Below are positions 1-9,727 of a DNA stretch of 64,000 nucleotides, piece after piece (the first letter of the stretch is position 1; the number at the start of each line of letters is the position of its first letter). This stretch comes from Hymenopellis radicata (Eukaryota; Basidiomycota; Agaricomycetes; Agaricales; Physalacriaceae). The notes beneath the pieces are model-generated. The model worked only from the letters and a program-made list of their open reading frames with translations. It was not told the DNA's origin and ran no database searches. The translations under genes were made by a program, and so were the position numbers. The stretch covers positions 248,001 through 312,000 of the forward strand of contig JADNRX010000006.1 in the NCBI GenBank assembly GCA_015501595.1, written 5' to 3'.

Positions 1-2
1 AC

Positions 3-710
3 ACTGTTGGTATTGTTGACGAGCGCGAAAAGGTCCACAAGCTTTGGTCCGGATTGAATAAGAATATCCAGCAAGGCCTGTGGCGCGAAAAACTGAACCC
101 GGAAGTGTCTTCCTATGAGGACGTGGAACAACAGGCAGAGCTCCTTGAACTGATCGAGAACGTCGCATCTGGAAGTAATGGCCCGAAGAAGAAATCTAAG
201 GGACTATCAGTGCACGAATTAGCGCCGAAAGCGGACACGGCTCACCATTACGTGCATAGTTCATCCTCGAAAACGTTCAAGAAGTCAAGGGGATTCAAAC
301 CCTACAAGAAAGTACGACCCGACACGCGAGAACACTATAAAAACACGTCGCTGCACGGACAGCAGAAGAACGGATCTGGGAACAAGTTCAGCAGATCTAC
401 TCAACGAACCGAGCTATCTGAAAAGGAAAAGGAAGAACTGCGAGCAGCCGGGAAGTGCTTCCGTTGTAAGGAACCCGGGCACATGGCCAGACAGTGCCCA
501 CAAGGAAAGTTCGTCTCGGGAGGCAAGGGTAACGCACCGCCGGGGATCCAGATCTCGGGTGTCAAATTTGACATGGAAGGTCTTCGCCAGATGGCCAAAG
601 ACTCTGAATCAATCGTTTTGAACTCTGTACAGTTTGATGAGAGTCTGTTCACGGACGACATATCACTCACCGTGGAACCGGACACCTCTGAGGATAACGC
701 GCCGATTTGA
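3..710 (+). CDS. Gag polyprotein of a Ty3/Gypsy retrotransposon, 3' part
   Basis: The frame is open from the first complete codon at position 3, so the N-terminal Gag region lies upstream of the window. Near the C-terminus (456-497) there is one CCHC zinc knuckle, C-F-R-C-K-E-P-G-H-M-A-R-Q-C (CX2CX4HX4C). It is preceded by a Lys/Arg-rich stretch and this is the usual nucleocapsid arrangement that binds element RNA during particle assembly. The sequence after the knuckle is acidic and ends at TGA 708-710. That stop overlaps the Pol start codon in a TGATG pentamer. I infer a retrotransposon Gag because of the knuckle and the pol gene directly downstream. Confidence 0.93.
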   Translation, partial: TVGIVDEREKVHKLWSGLNKNIQQGLWREKLNPEVSSYEDVEQQAELLELIENVASGSNGPKKKSKGLSVHELAPKADTAHHYVHSSSSKTFKKSRGFKPYKKVRPDTREHYKNTSLHGQQKNGSGNKFSRSTQRTELSEKEKEELRAAGKCFRCKEPGHMARQCPQGKFVSGGKGNAPPGIQISGVKFDMEGLRQMAKDSESIVLNSVQFDESLFTDDISLTVEPDTSEDNAPI

Positions 711-3700
711 TGTTGCCGGATTACCTTCTGTACGTTCTGATTAGCCTCGACTGGGACTACATGTCCCCAGACAACGACGTACCTTATTGGCATCCCATTC
801 GTCGCGCTCTACAGGAGTATGGGATTGATTTGCTTGAAATCTTGCAGCAAAACCTTTGGATCTTGGATGGATTCCAGCCGGTGCTACCGGACACGCTTAC
901 TACCGACACCTTGGTGGTTATACTGTCTCATATTACTGAGGAGGCCTCTATGAGTGATGAACACGTAGAGACTCACCGTGATGATAGTCATTTGCCATCA
1001 GAGTACCTGGAGGTCCGGCGTTTCCTTGAAGAGTACCTGGACAGAAATCAGTTCTTCAGCGATCTCACCAACGAAATTAGCAGTGTCAGAGAACTTACCG
1101 AGCTGGAGAATCAACATGACACGTCAGACTCGGAAGACGAGGACGTCAACTCGGACTCAGACTACGATATTCCGGATCTACTTGATGGATCTGACTCAGA
1201 AGATGAGGAAGACTCACCAAAACAGCACACATTTGTAGAAGACATCCAGGAGGATGCTCTTGAGCAATCAGATGAGGTCCCCGCTGGACCGTACAGTTTT
1301 AGTACTTCGTATGGTGGTGGCTCATCTGAAGTGTCAGAGGTTACCTCGGTCCTCGGACCCTATCCGAGCCATCCAAATGAGGAGATCGTCGCGTTTGTAC
1401 CAAAGGATTATCCGTCGTGGGAGTCGAGGCGAGGAATCTGGCGGTACCGGAGGTTCAACGTTCGCCAGTTTGGACTTTCTGACGACCCGCCGCCACGTGC
1501 TATAGGTAACTTGCTAGCCAACACAGCGGAATACCATCTTAACAGCTGCGCACCCTACCCAGGCGAAGCAGAACCCATTTCAACAAACTGGGATAGAATT
1601 ATTGTCTACCGTATATCACCGACACATCATATCATCGTAGATTCATACTATTATGATACTGAATTACCATCTGAGATAGAAATCCGAACCAGTTGGCTTG
1701 AGACCCCGGACTTCTGTATCGTCCAGTGGTACGCAGATGAACGTGGTCGAATGAACGGGCTTACACCACATCTCGACTGGCCCGTAGGCGCACCTTGGAA
1801 CGGTGCCGGCCGAATGGGCGACGTGTTATTAGAATCGATAGAAGAACTCCTAATGATTCATCAGCCTTTCGCCGGAGACTATGTTACGCCTCACAATCCT
1901 AACGTTCGGCAGTTTGAGGTACGGCGTTCCTGGCCTGATGAGGAGTACTTCGAAATTCGAGATAACCACCTAGACTTCGTTGTCAAACTAGATGTTGACT
2001 TGATGGAAAATGGACTGTTTGATCTTGCCCGATGGTACCGAGTGCAGCTGGCGAAAGTTTGGCGCCAGCACGACTGGGTTGAGTTCTGGGAGGATATTGG
2101 CGAAGAATATGACCTGCCAATGTTCGGATATTTAGACTGGGAAATAGAGTTTCGAGAGGAACTATGGTTGAACTTACCTCAGTCTTTATACATCGCGGCG
2201 CAAGCACCAGTCACCAATGGCATAGATCACTCGCCTGATCCCTCCGATGAAGAACCAGGCGCGTCAACGGGGCTTGAGGTCGGCGGAGTACAGATCCCGC
2301 GAACAATGGTCCCGGCCGTCCAGCGAAATGCGTCTACAGTCAAAGATGCAGGTCGTCGTATTCCGAAGACACTCGTAATCCGCTGCTATATCAACGAGAG
2401 CCCAATTCGTGCTCTCATTGACACTGGATCAATGGGTGACTTCCTATCAACAACAGTTGCTGATCAGCTTCGCGTTGAAAAGGAAGAGTTAGCAACACCC
2501 TTACCGTTACAGCTCGCGGTTCAAGGCTCGAGATCCAAAATCAATTCACGAGCGAAAGTACTATTTAAGTACCAAGGCATTAACGAGTCGCGATACTTCG
2601 ATATCGCGAATGTGTCCAACTATGATGCCATTCTCGGGACACCATTCCTGTTCCAGCATGCTGTCACTGTTGGATTTAACGATGCGAAGATCATCATAGG
2701 GAGCAACAGAAGCTTACCTATCATTGGAAAGGCAGTGACTCAGCTCGCGTCGAGAGCTGCTGTCATCTATGAGGCCGGTTTAGATATGTACCGGAAAGAA
2801 TTAATAGAGTACGCCCGACCTCTATTCCTCAAGGCACACCAAACGCCGCTGCCACCACTTCATGACATCAACCATACGATACCGCTCATCGATGAGTCGT
2901 TAATCTTGCCTTGGCGCCCGTCTCGATGTCCAGAAAAGTTTATGACCGAATGGGCAGCCAAGCGCGATGCGTACATCAAGTCAGGTCGTTGGCGGATGAC
3001 CAACGCGACAAACACGGTCCCAATGCTATTGATACCTAAGGTAACTGATAAGACAAAGTTACGTGTTGTCGTAGACTTACGCGCGCGGAATGCCAACACA
3101 CGGAAGATGGCATCACCAATCCCGGTAATCGAAGGTATTCTTCGACGCGTAGCGCGCGGAAAGTATCGCTCGCTGATGGACAGCAGCGACGCGTACGAAC
3201 AAGTACGCGTTGAACCCGCGCATGTGGATAGAACCACAGTATCAACACCTGATGGCAATATGGTCAGTCTGGTGATGCAGCAGGGTGACTGCAACGCCCC
3301 CGCTACATTTCAGGCTCTGATGAACCATATTTTCTCACCGTATATAGGACGGTTCATGGACGTGTATCTTGACGACATCATTGTGTATTCGGATACCCTA
3401 GAAGATCACATGAAGCATGTTAAAATATGCATCGACGTGTTGAGAAGGGAAAAGTTCTACCTTGGTGAACATAAGGTGTTCTTCCTGGCAAAGGAGATCA
3501 AGGTCCTCGGCCGAATTATCGACAAGGACGGTATCCGGATGGATCCTGACAAGGTCGATTCAGTCCTCAAGTGGCCAACGCCGACGAATCGCGACTTGCT
3601 CAGGGGATTTCTCGGCTCCGTCGGTTATCTTGCAGATGACGCGGGAGCTGTGCGTATACCAATGGGCGTCTTGAGCGCGATTACGGGAGACACGGTTCCA

Positions 3701-6700
3701 TTCCGTTGGGGATACACGGAACAACGAGCCTTCCAAGATGTCAAAGATTGTATTGAGAAGGCACGAAATCATAAGCGAAAGCCACTAGATTACTCACCTG
3801 ATGCGCCACCAGTTTGGATGGTCACAGACGGATGCAGTACTGGTGTCGCAGGTTTCGTATGTCAAGGCGATGATTGGCGGAAAGCGCCTATTGCGGCGTT
3901 CTACTCCGCCAAGCTGAATTCAAGTCAGCAGAATTACACAGTTCTAGAAATTGAGATGTTAGCAGGTGTGGAGATGATGCTACGGCATCGCGACATACTA
4001 CAGGGACTCCGGTTCACTTGGGTCACTGACCACAAGGCCTTGATTTACCTCCCGACACAGAAAGAACTGAAGGGACGTCAGGCGCGCTGGCTTGAGAAGA
4101 TCGGCGAGTTCGACTTCACCATAAAGTATGAACCTGGCGAGTCGAACATCGTTGCTGACGCGTTGTCTCGAATATACTCGAACGACGCGCCAGGGACTGT
4201 ATGTACGCCTAGTGAATATACATATCATGATGTAGTTGATGACGACTCACTTGATAAGGATGACACGCCGGTCGTTGTTGGACTTGAGGCCGAATTGCGT
4301 CTGCTAGATCTAAATGCTGCGCTAGTAAGCGAGACGAAATATATCAATAATATGGAACTAACCTCAATGGTCTTGAGAAGTGCCGGCAAGCCCGAAACCA
4401 GTACTCAGTTTGCCCGTCGCGTCAAGGATCATTTCGTTCTTCGAGGCCCTCGAGAACGAAAGGAGGGCGAGGGTACCGACTCGAAAACTTCAAATCCAAC
4501 ATCAGTACCAAGTTCGCCGCTAAAGAACGACATTACCTCGAGTATGAAGGACCTAGAGAACGAAAATCATGAGGCTAGCATATTAGAAGTACCTAGGCAA
4601 CCGGAGATCAGCAAAATACGCGAGACAGGGCTTCACGAAAGCCTACAAGGACAAGCAACTATACCTAAAAAGGAAACTTTAAAGACGGAGAAAGATCCCG
4701 AACTTGCAGATCCTGTCGCGAATTCCGGTTCGCTGTTTGATGTCTTGTCTGGAGGGCGCGCTGGTATCAATCTTGAGAACGAGATCCGAAACAAGTACGA
4801 CTCGGATCCTGCATTTCGCGCCGTCTTGAAGAAACCCAAGGATTTCCGAAATTTTGACGTTGAAGACGGTCTTGTTTATATCCGGATGGCCGACGAGCGA
4901 AAGCTTCTATGCATTCCTGGTCTATTCCTGAAAGGGAGAAGTATCAGGGAAATAGTGATTGATGAAGCACATTCGTTACTTGCTCACCTTGGCAGTCGGA
5001 AAACCTTGCTGTACTTGCGAGAGTACGTCTGGTGGAAAACAATGGTTAAAGACGTTGAATCGTACTGCAAATCGTGCATTACCTGCTCAAAAACGAAGTC
5101 AAGTAACCAGAAACCATATGGACTTCTGCACCCGCTCGGTCCACCCGTACGACCGTGGGATGTAATCGGTATCGACTTCATGGACCCGCTGCCTGTGTCG
5201 ACGAACAGGGATGGGTTGTTTGACATGCTAGCCGTTATCGTCGACCACTTAACTGGCATGGTTCATCTTGTGCCGGGTCGAATAAATTACAAGGCCCGCG
5301 ATGTGGCGGAACTTGTCTTCGCGGAGGTGTACAAACACTATGGCCTACCTAAAGCAATAGTTAGCGATCGTGATACGCTGTTCACAAGCACTTTCTGGAA
5401 CCACTTACACAAGCTGATTGGCACGAAGCTCAAAATGTCGAGCGCGTACCATCCAGAGACTGACGGCATGACCGAACGCGCAAATCGAACCATCGGCCAG
5501 ATGTTACGGCAGTGTATACGCCCAGATCAGAAGGACTGGGTTGCGCGACTACCTGCTATTGAATTCGCAATTAATCTAGCCCGTTCTGAGACAACCGGAT
5601 ACTCACCGTTTTTCTTGAACTCTGGTCGAGTTCCGAGATCCATGCTGTGGGATTCGGCTAACAAAACCGAATATCCAGCAGTCCGAGTGTTCGCGCAGCG
5701 AATTAAACAGGCAGTAATGGCGGCGCACGACAGTATCTTGGAGGCGCGCGTCAAACAGACACGTGACGCGAACAGGAAAAGAATACCTGTTTCATTTACC
5801 GAAGGAGACTTGGTCTACATATCTACCAAGAACATCACCTTTCCAAAAGGATTAGCTCGAAAATTGGTGCCCAAATATATTGGACCTTACCGAATTATCA
5901 AAGACTTCAAGAATTCTTCCTTCAGGATCGATATTCCTGCAATTTTGAGTAAGCGCAGTGTTCATAACGTGTTCCACGTGTCTTACCTTCGCGTACATCA
6001 CCCTAAAGATGATAGGCTGTTCCCTGGACGCGCCGAAAACCAAGTGGCGCCGTTCGAGGATCTCCAAGGCGAGTGGGCAGTGGATAAAATCCTAACCCAT
6101 TCTGGTAAAGGCCAAAACCTTATGTTCAAGGTTCAGTGGAAGGCCGGAGACGTGACTTGGCTCCCTGGGGCGCGAACCGAGCACCTGGATGCGCTGCAAG
6201 ATTATCTTGAGGCGCTGGGAGTTTCCGATATGTCGCAATTACGAGAGACGGGCGGCGAAGATACCGCAGACGGAGAGGACGCGCAAGTGCTATACGCAAG
6301 TGGAATTACATTTAAAACATGTGATGAAGCTGTTCGTGAATATAAATACGAGCAGGGAGAGCAATTAGAGGCAATAAACTCACCAAACGCCCTACTTAGC
6401 TCTCCAATCCCAATTTACCACCATTCCGTCCCACTTCCTTTATCTCTTTGTCAACACATGCAGCCCCCTCGCCCACCAACGCCGTTTCCCGATGATCTCG
6501 CGACCCCGACAATGGCTCCGCCGCGCTACGCGACGGTGGAACCGGAACAGGTCGACACGGCGACACGTCCGTATGGATTTCACCACCCGGACTTCTATCG
6601 ACATGGTGGCGGTTATTCACTACGTCCTCGTGGTGATGGCGCTACTCGCGTTGTTGTTGACGACGCGGCGGTTCAGAGGTGCCTCCAGAACAACGAGGAT

Positions 6701-7336
6701 TTAAACGCGAACGGGTATAATCCTCGCGTTCTCCTCGACGATGCCTACTTCCATTTCGCCGACACCTACAATAGTCTTAACCTGGGTGACGGATTCATTA
6801 CTGTCAACTTACCGGAGGGTACTATTAACCGTCCTCGCGTTCTCGTCGATTCCAATGCTTTCCTTCCATCCGACGACACCATGACCATCGACCTTGATAC
6901 CATCCCTGAATCCGCCACAGAGTCCATCTCATCCGCTGCTGCCGTCGTTGGAGACGACGACGATGTCGGCTTTGAAATTTACTCGGCAACTGGGCGTACT
7001 CCATCTCCTCCCCGTGGTCGTCGCACCACTCGTATGCCAAATGGTCGGTTCCTCCGTCAGCAATTGGAGCGGAGAGACAGAGAGGATTCCATTAATTTCC
7101 TCCTGTGGAATGTCGTTGATCAGGCCAAGCGCGAGAAGGAATGGAAGTTGAAGTGGAAGACGAAGAGAGAAGAGAAGAAGCGTGAGAAAGCCCTGAACCG
7201 ACTCGCCGGTGCTCGTGCCACTGCCCATGGTAGGGATGCATACTCCAAGAGGTACTTTGACGACGACGACACGTCGTCTGCTGGGGTTGCGATCGCGAGT
7301 GGGAGCGGAAGACAGGTGCATTTCGGAGGTAATTGA
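710..7336 (+). CDS. Pol polyprotein (protease, RT, RNase H, integrase, chromodomain) with extra N- and C-terminal regions
   Basis: This is an uninterrupted frame of about 2,208 residues starting at ATG 710, in the -1 frame relative to Gag. Positions below are approximate residues. About 1-560 is an acidic region of unknown function. The aspartic protease follows with I-D-T-G-S (Asp near 571). Reverse transcriptase has Y-L-D-D near 886-889. RNase H has T-D-G (Asp near 1040). Integrase has an HHCC zinc region (C-K-S-C near 1453) and catalytic D-D-E near 1489, 1553 and 1589, with the 35-residue D-E spacing. A GPY/F-like module and a chromodomain (about 1787-1850) follow. The order RT-RNaseH-IN-chromodomain identifies a Ty3/Gypsy chromovirus. 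About 350 further residues follow the chromodomain, rich in Pro, Asp and Arg, with a charged coiled-coil-like segment near the end. No disabling mutation is visible, so the copy may be young. Confidence 0.95.
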   Translation: MLPDYLLYVLISLDWDYMSPDNDVPYWHPIRRALQEYGIDLLEILQQNLWILDGFQPVLPDTLTTDTLVVILSHITEEASMSDEHVETHRDDSHLPSEYLEVRRFLEEYLDRNQFFSDLTNEISSVRELTELENQHDTSDSEDEDVNSDSDYDIPDLLDGSDSEDEEDSPKQHTFVEDIQEDALEQSDEVPAGPYSFSTSYGGGSSEVSEVTSVLGPYPSHPNEEIVAFVPKDYPSWESRRGIWRYRRFNVRQFGLSDDPPPRAIGNLLANTAEYHLNSCAPYPGEAEPISTNWDRIIVYRISPTHHIIVDSYYYDTELPSEIEIRTSWLETPDFCIVQWYADERGRMNGLTPHLDWPVGAPWNGAGRMGDVLLESIEELLMIHQPFAGDYVTPHNPNVRQFEVRRSWPDEEYFEIRDNHLDFVVKLDVDLMENGLFDLARWYRVQLAKVWRQHDWVEFWEDIGEEYDLPMFGYLDWEIEFREELWLNLPQSLYIAAQAPVTNGIDHSPDPSDEEPGASTGLEVGGVQIPRTMVPAVQRNASTVKDAGRRIPKTLVIRCYINESPIRALIDTGSMGDFLSTTVADQLRVEKEELATPLPLQLAVQGSRSKINSRAKVLFKYQGINESRYFDIANVSNYDAILGTPFLFQHAVTVGFNDAKIIIGSNRSLPIIGKAVTQLASRAAVIYEAGLDMYRKELIEYARPLFLKAHQTPLPPLHDINHTIPLIDESLILPWRPSRCPEKFMTEWAAKRDAYIKSGRWRMTNATNTVPMLLIPKVTDKTKLRVVVDLRARNANTRKMASPIPVIEGILRRVARGKYRSLMDSSDAYEQVRVEPAHVDRTTVSTPDGNMVSLVMQQGDCNAPATFQALMNHIFSPYIGRFMDVYLDDIIVYSDTLEDHMKHVKICIDVLRREKFYLGEHKVFFLAKEIKVLGRIIDKDGIRMDPDKVDSVLKWPTPTNRDLLRGFLGSVGYLADDAGAVRIPMGVLSAITGDTVPFRWGYTEQRAFQDVKDCIEKARNHKRKPLDYSPDAPPVWMVTDGCSTGVAGFVCQGDDWRKAPIAAFYSAKLNSSQQNYTVLEIEMLAGVEMMLRHRDILQGLRFTWVTDHKALIYLPTQKELKGRQARWLEKIGEFDFTIKYEPGESNIVADALSRIYSNDAPGTVCTPSEYTYHDVVDDDSLDKDDTPVVVGLEAELRLLDLNAALVSETKYINNMELTSMVLRSAGKPETSTQFARRVKDHFVLRGPRERKEGEGTDSKTSNPTSVPSSPLKNDITSSMKDLENENHEASILEVPRQPEISKIRETGLHESLQGQATIPKKETLKTEKDPELADPVANSGSLFDVLSGGRAGINLENEIRNKYDSDPAFRAVLKKPKDFRNFDVEDGLVYIRMADERKLLCIPGLFLKGRSIREIVIDEAHSLLAHLGSRKTLLYLREYVWWKTMVKDVESYCKSCITCSKTKSSNQKPYGLLHPLGPPVRPWDVIGIDFMDPLPVSTNRDGLFDMLAVIVDHLTGMVHLVPGRINYKARDVAELVFAEVYKHYGLPKAIVSDRDTLFTSTFWNHLHKLIGTKLKMSSAYHPETDGMTERANRTIGQMLRQCIRPDQKDWVARLPAIEFAINLARSETTGYSPFFLNSGRVPRSMLWDSANKTEYPAVRVFAQRIKQAVMAAHDSILEARVKQTRDANRKRIPVSFTEGDLVYISTKNITFPKGLARKLVPKYIGPYRIIKDFKNSSFRIDIPAILSKRSVHNVFHVSYLRVHHPKDDRLFPGRAENQVAPFEDLQGEWAVDKILTHSGKGQNLMFKVQWKAGDVTWLPGARTEHLDALQDYLEALGVSDMSQLRETGGEDTADGEDAQVLYASGITFKTCDEAVREYKYEQGEQLEAINSPNALLSSPIPIYHHSVPLPLSLCQHMQPPRPPTPFPDDLATPTMAPPRYATVEPEQVDTATRPYGFHHPDFYRHGGGYSLRPRGDGATRVVVDDAAVQRCLQNNEDLNANGYNPRVLLDDAYFHFADTYNSLNLGDGFITVNLPEGTINRPRVLVDSNAFLPSDDTMTIDLDTIPESATESISSAAAVVGDDDDVGFEIYSATGRTPSPPRGRRTTRMPNGRFLRQQLERRDREDSINFLLWNVVDQAKREKEWKLKWKTKREEKKREKALNRLAGARATAHGRDAYSKRYFDDDDTSSAGVAIASGSGRQVHFGGN

Positions 7337-7466
7337 AGAAGACTTCCGATCCAATCACAAGTCTTGGAGGGCGCATGTGACGGACAGGAGCGAGTTACTG
7401 AATATGGACAGGATTCTCGACCCATGGACACAGCCACTCGCAGTCTAAACGCGAACGGACGCGTAA

Positions 7467-7715
7467 TGTACTTATAGCTCGTAGCTTCTCGTAGTTTCTC
7501 TCATTGCTTTCCGTAGTCTATTACCTATTTACTATTACTACTTACACAGGACTCTGGACTTGTATATAAGCTTGCAGAACTCGTGTCAGTAGCACAGAAC
7601 AATCTTACCACCCAACCCAATCATCTCGAACGAACCAAACAACCAACAACTTCTCCTTTTACCTCGTGTGGAACTAGACGTGTATCCTCAGTCACGCCTA
7701 TCCCACAGCCTTACA
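7467..7715 (+). repeat. Putative 3' LTR of the Gypsy element
   Basis: This 249-bp segment begins TGTA and ends TACA, the TG...CA inverted termini expected of an LTR. It lies about 130 bp past the pol stop and contains a TATA box at 7563-7569. I inferred the boundaries from the termini only, because the 5' LTR and the left target-site duplication are outside the window. The 130 bp between the pol stop and this point should hold the polypurine tract, but I could not place it with confidence. Confidence 0.5.
7563..7569 (+). promoter_or_regulatory. TATA box inside the putative LTR
   Basis: The sequence is TATATAA. It sits in the middle of the putative LTR, where the U3 promoter would be expected. 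Transcription would start a few tens of bases downstream (R), although no start site can be read from sequence alone. Confidence 0.5.
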
Positions 7716-7934
7716 TATAAGGCAGAGGAGGCGGCCATCTCGACATTCACAAGACTATGCGAGCCACGGGCGACACTGACAAATACTGATGGGATTTGGT
7801 AGGGGATGAAGCGTGTGGGATACTGTAGAGAAGGGGCGTCAGCGCCATGTTCCGCGAGCCCGGTCAATGCAGATACACACTTTTTGGGATTGGGTATCGC
7901 TGTTCCCACTGCACTTTGAGGAGTAACGCCCGCC

Positions 7935-8360
7935 TTAGACAGTGCGTAGTCCCCAGAATCGAAATATTTGCGATCCTACAACGCAAGATGTATGAGTAAC
8001 GTCAAAGTGAGTGTAGATAACATACAAACCTTCTGCATCTTCATGAGGATGTTCTTGTGCGTGGGCAGCTTGCCATACTTCTTCAGAAGTATTTGCTCCT
8101 GATCTGAGAGTTTCTAGGGAGGCTATGAGCATGACAGCACGCGCAGCGGCGAGGAAAGGACGAACAGACGCATCAATCTTGTTGCGCTGGACGGCGTGCA
8201 TGATGAGAGCAAGGGCGAACAAGGATATAAGCCGGAAAAGTGGATGGCGACGCGGGAGAGAGGCAGAGATGTGGAGGTAGGGGCACGACCTGGGTAGTAA
8301 GAGATCGTCGCTGCACGACTTATATTGGCGTGTTCTAGAGCGGAGTTTGAACCTGTCCAT
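7935..8360 (-). CDS. Small hypothetical protein, doubtful
   Basis: Two exons can be joined: 8360-8030 and 7975-7935, with a 54-nt intron running from GTTTGTATG to TTGTAG. They total 372 nt, exactly 124 codons, and the spliced protein ends R-F-W-G-L-R-T-V. It contains one hydrophobic helix-like stretch (L-F-R-L-I-S-L-F-A-L-A-L-I-M) and an Arg-rich N-terminus. I recognise no family. The in-frame intron is mild support, and it could equally be a gene fragment or chance. Confidence 0.3.
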   Translation of the reverse strand: MDRFKLRSRTRQYKSCSDDLLLPRSCPYLHISASLPRRHPLFRLISLFALALIMHAVQRNKIDASVRPFLAAARAVMLIASLETLRSGANTSEEVWQAAHAQEHPHEDAEGLYVIYTHFDVTHTSCVVGSQIFRFWGLRTV

Positions 8361-9727
8361 TCAGTCTAGGCTGTGGCGCGGCACCTGCCGCGTCATCTGA
8401 TGGCGACCTGAATATCTATATTTGGCGTCCATCGTGCCTTCTCGTCCTTAATTGAAGCAACCAAAAGGCCCGCAATCTGCGACCTCGTACATATCTATTG
8501 GAGTCTTCACTCCAACACTCTCATACTATCAAAAGGATTCATACTTAGCCTCGAATCTTCTCTGTTCTCGACGACCCACTTGCCGTCGATGCCATAAAGT
8601 CCAATGTCCACCCCCGCAACGGCTATCACGCTTTCAAAAGGAGTCCTGTGCTGCGTGCAGTCACGGAAACACTTCAATACAGTAACTTGGTTACCCTGCA
8701 GTCGGATTGTCTCGTTTGTGGCGGAAGATAAGGAAGGACGGCGTTCTGCCAGTCAACTGACAGGCTGTGGCTTATTCATGCTCTGGAGGCTGCCTTGGCC
8801 CAACCCTTATCGAGAAATGCTCAGTTCCAGATGATTCTAACTCTTTCCTCAAAGGTCCACTTCCAACATCCGCTCTACATTAAGCGTCATCTGCATCACT
8901 TCGAGAATTTTCAGTTGAATTCTTTGGTGCTGGCACGTCTCGGCTGGCTGTGCATATCCCACCTCATTCAGTTGGAGAGGAACGCGAAGCCGAGATAGGT
9001 TAGGTATACCCTCCACCGGCTATTGTATGGGAATGTGGGGTCCAAACTTTAGTCTAGGCTCCGTATCGTGTCTTGACGTCTTCGCATTTAGATGTTTGAA
9101 GACATACCGTTCTTGTGGGTGACGCCCAAATGTGATTCGAGTACTACTTGATTGGATTCCCACAATTTGCTTCGATATGACGACTTCTAGACCAGAGAGT
9201 GTTGTCGTCTGATCAACACTGATGCGCAGACGGCTGGAGCCCGGAGAGAAGTCATTTATCGAACTGCGCTCTGGTCACTGAGCTAGACTGCTTACGGACA
9301 ACATGAGGCGAAAATGGCAATCACCGCTGAGGTCATGCGGGTCTGGAGGTAGTCCGATGCTGCTGCTCCCATAAACGGATGCGTCTGCAGCGTTTCAATG
9401 ATTCATTCCCCAGAATTGGCGCGCCAAGGCGTGCGGACGGCCTTCCACCATACTCATGATGTCGACGTTGAATTGGGTATTACCCGGATTGTGTTGTATA
9501 AAAAACGGGCAATGATAATGAACGAATAGCCGCTCATTTCACATCCGGACTACTAGACTGTCGTGCTTGCAATCTATGCTTGGTCTTGATCCGCAACATG
9601 AAGAAGAGACTTAATCATGATCTCCGGTCTTCGCCTTCCTTCGTATTTCTGTCAAAGGGGGAATTATGAGAAGAATGGTAGTTAATACCTGCGTAGTACA
9701 GTGGTGAATATGCTAGCTTCGAGGCGT
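8361..9727. other. Gene-free stretch
   Basis: Only short frames without recognisable domains or convincing splice chains occur here. I see no tRNA, no clear repeat and no transposon termini. Confidence 0.5.

Noticed and set aside
401..793. 130-codon minus-strand frame across the Gag-Pol junction
   Set aside because: It lies opposite confirmed Gag and Pol coding sequence and has no domain; antisense shadow.
6825..7437. Several minus-strand frames over the Pol C-terminus
   Set aside because: Codon bias of the Pol tail produces open antisense frames; no domain content.
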